DNA from: Sorghum bicolor
Lineage: Eukaryota > Streptophyta > Magnoliopsida > Poales > Poaceae
Assembly: GCF_000003195.3 (NCBI RefSeq)
Contig: NC_012878.2
Coordinates: 18,266,641 to 18,330,640 of the forward strand
Length of the DNA: 64,000 nucleotides
Direction of reading: 5' to 3'
The position numbers and the translations under genes were made by a program. Below, one piece after another: positions 63,099 through 64,000 of the stretch; within the stretch, counting starts at the first letter, position 1, and every line of letters starts with the position of its first letter. The notes beneath the pieces are model-generated. The model ran no database searches. It was not told the DNA's origin and saw nothing but the letters and a program-made list of their open reading frames with translations.

Positions 63099-64000
63099 CA
63101 GAAGCTAATCTACCCCGTAATCCTCGCCCGACGCAAGCTGCAGCACCACTTCCTCGGCCACCCTATCATGGTGGTCTCGTCTTTCCCCTTGGGCGAGATC
63201 ATCCAAAGCCGGGAGGTCACGGGAAGAATCGCCAAGTGGTCGGTCGAGCTCATGAGTGAGACACTCACTTATGCGCCCCGTAAAGCTATCAAGTCACAAG
63301 CCCTGGTGGATTTCGTCGTGGAATGGACAGACTCCCAACTCCCCCTGGCTCACGTTCAGTCGGAACTGTGGACGATGTATTTCGACGGGTCTCTCATGAA
63401 GACGGGAGCTGGGGCGGGCTTGCTGTTCATCTCGCCCCTGGGCGTTCATATGAGGTATGTCATCAGGATTCATTTTGCCGCATCCAACAATGTCGCAGAA
63501 TACGAGGCCCTTGTCAATGGCCTGAAGATTGCCATCGAGCTTGGAGTTCGACGCCTCGACGTTCGAGGCGATTCCCAGCTCGTCATCGACAAAGTGATGA
63601 AAGCCTCGAACTGCCACGACCCGAAAATGGAGGCGTACTGCAAGGAGGTCCGTCGACTTGAGGACAAGTTCCAAGGCCTCGAAGTCATCCATGTCGCCCG
63701 ATGCTACAACGAGGCGGCCGACGAACTCGCTAAGATCGCATCGACTCGAGGCACGGTCCCACCCGATGCGTTCTCGAGAGATCTACACGAGCCGTCCGTC
63801 GACTTGGGCTCGGGGGCTGGTGTTGAAGCCACTCCTGCCCAGCAGACCGACACCATCGAAGCTCTACTAATGGCAGCTGAGGTAATGGAGGTGGAACAGC
63901 GGCCCGGTCGACCATTTGACTGGCGCACGCCATTCCTCGACTACCTAATCCGCTGCGAACTACTAGAAGATCGATCCGAGGCTCGCCGTATTGCTCGACG
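63099..64000 (+). CDS. RNase H region of element F, open to the window end
   Basis: After a small deletion at about 63100 (about 20 bp relative to E) the frame KLIYPVILARRKLQHHFLGH opens and stays open to 64000: FPLGEIIQSREVTGRIAKWS, then the second RNase H with LWTMYFDGSLMKTGAGAGLL (catalytic Asp kept, unlike E), NNVAEYEALVNGLKIAIEL, RGDSQLVIDKVM and YNEAADELAKIAS, and the linker toward integrase (PFDWRTPFLDYLIRCELLED). No stop was found in the last 900 bp. Confidence 0.85.

Larger units (their letters stand above)
57668..64000 (+). mobile_element. Element F: second copy of the E family (Tat-like), incomplete at window end
   Basis: 5' LTR 57668-58732, PBS 58735-58752, gag, protease, RT and RNase H follow the order and wording of E at high identity. 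F is free of D, so it shows the empty site. Lesions differ from E except the shared TAG before RT. Integrase, antisense gene and 3' LTR lie beyond 64000. Confidence 0.93.

Overview
This window is repeat-dominated nuclear DNA from a grass (Poaceae) with a large genome. Almost every base belongs to nested LTR retrotransposons of Ty3/gypsy type, inserted in each other and in an older CACTA DNA transposon. Evidence for a plant host: primer-binding sites matching plant initiator-Met and Asp tRNAs, Tekay-like chromodomain and Tat-like dual-RNase-H polyproteins, a TNP2-type CACTA transposase and grass-like LTRs. No rRNA, tRNA gene, CRISPR or bacterial operon is present. The only candidate host gene is a 263-codon unknown ORF at 12567-13358.

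Layout. (A) 1-1387: end of one gypsy LTR, abutting a second LTR at a TGTTACA end. (B) 1388-11058: minus-strand Tekay-like chromovirus with an extra ORF upstream of gag, broken pol and LTRs about 2% diverged; it lies beside an old LTR scrap (11059-11405). 11406-11701 is a possible solo LTR. 11702-14127 is the only non-repeat-like stretch, with a (GA)24 tract and the candidate host ORF. (K) 14128-14429 plus 55036-57179: one CACTA transposon split by 40.6 kb of nested DNA, with TNP2 remnants on the right. (C) 14430-55030: plus-strand Tekay-like element with TSD TTTCT and almost no coding capacity. C contains (E) 18355-38461, a minus-strand Tat-like element with TSD AGAGT, and (H) 39276-51591, a young plus-strand Tat-like element with TSD GAGTG and about 0.6% LTR divergence. 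E contains (D) 25350-33243, a gag-only element. (G) 57180-57667 is an LTR scrap interrupted by (F) 57668-64000+, a plus-strand copy of the E family that runs off the window.

The most interesting content is in E and H. Each carries, between the end of pol and its 3' LTR, a spliced gene in antisense orientation. In H I can build a six-exon model (50264 down to 46998) with consistent phases, an upstream TATA box and one nonsense codon, encoding a plant-mobile-domain-like protein with basic linkers and a C-terminal coiled coil. In E the plus-strand gene (20146-22583) has two 75-bp GT-AG introns and a long coiled coil. In both elements the extra gene lies between two polypurine-tract-like sites. 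Each family is also saturated with its own short motif on both strands, in coding and non-coding DNA: GCCGAT/ATCGGC in H (about 100 by hand count, about 6 expected at even base composition) and TCGAG/CTCGA in E and F. I suggest, as inference only, a family-specific protein-motif system comparable in logic to VANC proteins and their dispersed motifs in Arabidopsis VANDAL transposons.

Most gag-pol genes are broken. E's gag-pol is one frame damaged mainly by C-to-T type nonsense changes (CGA to TGA, CAG to TAG), as expected for old methylated DNA. H is closest to intact: gag-pro is open, but pol has one in-frame TGA and a deletion in the integrase tail.
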